From positions 186,001-250,000 of the forward strand of contig NZ_FOFR01000002.1 of the NCBI RefSeq assembly GCF_900110955.1: 64,000 nucleotides of DNA. The letters run 5' to 3'. The notes under the pieces are model-generated. The model did no database searches. It had not been told where the DNA came from and saw nothing but the letters and a program-made list of their open reading frames with translations. The translations under genes and the position numbers were made by a program. Shown piece by piece: positions 61,881 to 64,000 of the stretch. Source of the stretch: Lentzea xinjiangensis (GTDB lineage: Bacteria; Actinomycetota; Actinomycetes; Mycobacteriales; Pseudonocardiaceae). How positions within the stretch are numbered: the first letter of the stretch is position 1; every line of letters starts with the position of its first letter.

Positions 61881-64000
61881 ATGAGTTCGATGCCTAGGGG
61901 AGAACGTCCACTGGACGAGGGCGACAGTCCGCTGCTGCTGTTCGCCGCAGACTTGAGACGACTGCGCGCCGACGCGGGGAGGCCGAGCTACCGGGAGCTG
62001 TCCCGGCGCGCGCACTTCTCGGCCAGCACGCTGTCCGACGCGGCGGGCGGCCGGAAGCTGCCGGGCCTGGACGTCACGCTCGCGTACGTCCGCGCGTGCC
62101 ACGGCGACGAGGCCGCGTGGGAGAGGCGGTGGCACGACCTCGCCGTGGCGATGGCGCAGAGCCGCACGCACGACGGGCCGTCCCCGTACGCGGGGCTGAA
62201 CCCGTTCACGATCGAGGACGCCGACCGCTTCTTCGGCCGTGAGGCGCTGACGCACACGTTGCTCGACCGGCTCGGCAGGCAGCCCTTCCTGGCGGTGTTC
62301 GGCGCGTCGGGTGAGGGCAAGTCGTCGTTGCTGAGGGCGGGTATCGCGGCGAAGTTCCCGAACGCGGTGGTGTGCACGCCCGGCGCCGACCCGGACGCCG
62401 CCCTCGCCGACGCGCTGGCACGCGATCCGGACCTGCTGGTCGTCGACCAGTTCGAGGAGCTCTTCACGCTCTGCGAGGACGAGGTGCGGCGCGCGGCCTT
62501 CCTCGACGGGCTGCTCGCCGCCCGCTGCCGCCGCGTGATCGCCGTCCGGTCCGACTTCTACCCGCGCTGCGCCGAGCACCCCGGGCTCGCGGAGGCGCTG
62601 ACCGACGCCCAGGTGCTCCTCGGCACCATGACACCGGACGAGCTGCGGCGCGCGATCACCCAGCCCGCGGCCGCGGTCGGCTGCACGGTCGAGACGGCCC
62701 TGCTGACCACGCTCGTGGCCGAGGCGGCCGGCCGCAGCGGCGTGCTCCCCCTCGTCTCGCACGCCCTGCTCGAGACGTGGCACCGCCGGCGCGGCAACAC
62801 GCTCACGCTCGCCGGCTACCAGGCCGCGGGCGGCATCCAGGGCGCGCTCGCGCAGAGCGCCGAGGCCGCGTTCGCCACCCTCGACGGCGACCAGCAACGC
62901 CTCGCCAAGCACCTCCTGCTCCGCCTCGGCGCCGACGGCGCCAAACGCCCGATCCCGCGCCAGGAGGTCGTCGGCGAGGAGGTCCTCGACGTCCTCGCCG
63001 GCACCCGGCTCATCACCGTCGGCGGGCACACCGTCGAGATCACCCACGAGGCGCTGTTCCAGGCGTGGCCCCGGCTGCGGGCCTGGCTCGACGAGGACCG
63101 CGAGGGCCTGCGGACGCACCGCAGGCTCACCGACGCCGCCCGCACGTGGCAGGAGCTGGGCCGCGACACCGGCTCGCTCTACCGCTCCACCAGGCTCGCC
63201 GAGACGACCGAGTGGGTCGCCCGCGCCGAGCCGGAGCTGACCGGTGCGGAACGCGAGTTCCTCGGCGCCTCCCGCACCCTCGAACGCCGCCGCTCCCGCC
63301 GCCAGCGCTGGGTCGCGGCCGGGCTGTCGGCCCTGCTGCTCGCCACCACGGCGACCGCGGTGGTGGCCGTGCAGCAACGGCGCGAGGTCGACCGGCTCGA
63401 ACTCGTGCGCAGGTCCCAGCAGCTCGCCGAGACGTCCGAGGCGCTTTCGGTCAGCGATCCCGACCGTGCCGCGCAGACGGCCGTGGAGGCGTACCGGACG
63501 TATCCGACGGTCGAGGCACGCGGGCGGGTGCTCAGCGCGGCGGCCGGGGAGTCCCGCGGCCGCGAGATCAGCCCGGAGGCCGCCGGGATCAGCCGCACGC
63601 TGCGGCACAACGGCGCATGGAGCATGCGGTTCACGAACGGCACCATCGCGCTGATGGGGTCCCACAACCTGGACGTGTACGACGCCACGACCTTCGAGCA
63701 GGTCAAGTCGGTGCCGGTGGTGGACGAGTCCAGGTACGTCTTCGCCTGGTCCATGTCCGACGACGGCAAGCTGGCCGTGTCCGACAACCACGGGGCGGTC
63801 ACCGTGCGGGCCTCGCTCGACGCCCGGCCCGCGCGGCTGGACAGGCAGGGCCCGGCCGCCGGCGTCTTCTTCACCGGGGACGGCCGCACCCTGCTGGTCG
63901 GCGGCGACTACGTCGACCTCACCACCCGCCGGGTTCGCGACCACCTGCCGGTCGGGCGGATCGACGGACCGTTCAGCGTCGAGGACGACCGGACCCTGGC
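61881..64000 (+). CDS. HTH-nSTAND1 NTPase with C-terminal repeat region (3' end beyond window)
   Basis: The first ~90 residues are an XRE-like HTH (LRRLRADAGRPSYRELSRRA, SASTLSDAAGG). Then SPYAGLNPFTIEDADRFFGRE is the typical nSTAND1 entry, with Walker A GASGEGKSSLLRAG and Walker B LLVVDQFEELFTL. EITHEALFQAWPRLRAWLDEDREGL is the conserved winged-helix block. A transmembrane helix (AAGLSALLLATTATAVVAV, about residue 485) precedes beta-propeller-like repeats (SMSDDGKLAVSDNHGAVTVR). Such proteins act as signal NTPases, some in defence or development. The role here is open. Confidence 0.85.
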   Translation, partial: MSSMPRGERPLDEGDSPLLLFAADLRRLRADAGRPSYRELSRRAHFSASTLSDAAGGRKLPGLDVTLAYVRACHGDEAAWERRWHDLAVAMAQSRTHDGPSPYAGLNPFTIEDADRFFGREALTHTLLDRLGRQPFLAVFGASGEGKSSLLRAGIAAKFPNAVVCTPGADPDAALADALARDPDLLVVDQFEELFTLCEDEVRRAAFLDGLLAARCRRVIAVRSDFYPRCAEHPGLAEALTDAQVLLGTMTPDELRRAITQPAAAVGCTVETALLTTLVAEAAGRSGVLPLVSHALLETWHRRRGNTLTLAGYQAAGGIQGALAQSAEAAFATLDGDQQRLAKHLLLRLGADGAKRPIPRQEVVGEEVLDVLAGTRLITVGGHTVEITHEALFQAWPRLRAWLDEDREGLRTHRRLTDAARTWQELGRDTGSLYRSTRLAETTEWVARAEPELTGAEREFLGASRTLERRRSRRQRWVAAGLSALLLATTATAVVAVQQRREVDRLELVRRSQQLAETSEALSVSDPDRAAQTAVEAYRTYPTVEARGRVLSAAAGESRGREISPEAAGISRTLRHNGAWSMRFTNGTIALMGSHNLDVYDATTFEQVKSVPVVDESRYVFAWSMSDDGKLAVSDNHGAVTVRASLDARPARLDRQGPAAGVFFTGDGRTLLVGGDYVDLTTRRVRDHLPVGRIDGPFSVEDDRTL

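Noticed and set aside
60627..63944. A 1100-residue minus-strand protein
   Set aside because: It is antisense to DUF6542 and the nSTAND gene, has no domains and arises from high GC content.

Overview
The window is GC-rich chromosomal DNA of an actinobacterium, most likely a Pseudonocardiaceae-type genus. The signs are heavy use of GTG starts, GTGA/ATGA gene overlaps, mycothiol synthesis (mshB), a glucosylglycerate enzyme (gpgS), PimE- and LpqW-like cell-envelope genes and the succinylase lysine branch (dapC, dapD, dapE). From memory of the M. tuberculosis map, many genes have counterparts in the Rv1111-Rv1112 and Rv1159-Rv1210 intervals: DUF6542/ychF, pimE/phhB, typA, lpqW, mshB, a 141-aa membrane protein, ferredoxin, dapC, dapD, dapE, LOG, folP2, gpgS, a DivIVA-domain protein and tag. 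I therefore read the window as core chromosome with accessory insertions. I saw no tRNA, rRNA, insertion sequence, phage gene or CRISPR array.

1-8.0 kb: an MFS exporter (cut by the window start) diverges from a LysR regulator. A decayed dipeptidase-like gene, leucyl aminopeptidase, a DUF3117 protein, a PaaX regulator with an enoyl-CoA hydratase, and a four-gene YbaB/WXG100-like cluster follow; the last cluster gene is probably frameshifted. 8.0-16 kb: a tightly overlapped minus-strand operon (padR, HAAS membrane protein, divIVA-domain, SRPBCC, tag), then an unusually compact cydABDC operon for cytochrome bd, then gpgS and a 112-aa remnant-like FolP. 16-27 kb: a secreted S15-type hydrolase, an AlkZ-like winged-helix protein, two LOG-family proteins, dapE, dapD, dapC, ferredoxin, a GNAT enzyme and mshB.

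27.1-27.7 kb is non-coding and highly structured: a GC hairpin, a three-tier 104-bp inverted repeat and about 25 copies of a 16-bp tandem repeat. 27.7-38 kb holds an oppABCDF peptide importer, an LpqW-like lipoprotein and typA. 38.4-39.8 kb holds a YciI protein and trpS, the latter preceded by a complete ribosome-mediated attenuator with a Trp-Trp leader peptide. 39.8-45.6 kb carries a two-component system cotranscribed with an SRPBCC-Nudix fusion, facing a LolA-like protein and an ABC exporter; paired 11-bp-spaced repeats lie in the shared promoter. 45.6-50 kb is a thiamine-type ABC importer with an SDR gene, under a TPP riboswitch. 50-60.5 kb has pterin dehydratase, a PimE-like transferase, two tiny membrane proteins, ychF, an Ada-AlkA-like fusion with ogt, sbcCD and rmuC. 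The end holds a DUF6542 protein, a second tandem array (34 bp x 9) and the 5' part of an HTH-nSTAND NTPase.

The most unusual items are the compact cyd operon, the two tandem-repeat arrays, the nested inverted repeat at mshB, the trpS attenuator with a leaderless leader peptide, and the eroded glycosylase domain of the Ada-AlkA protein. All family assignments come from reading motifs, not from database searches.
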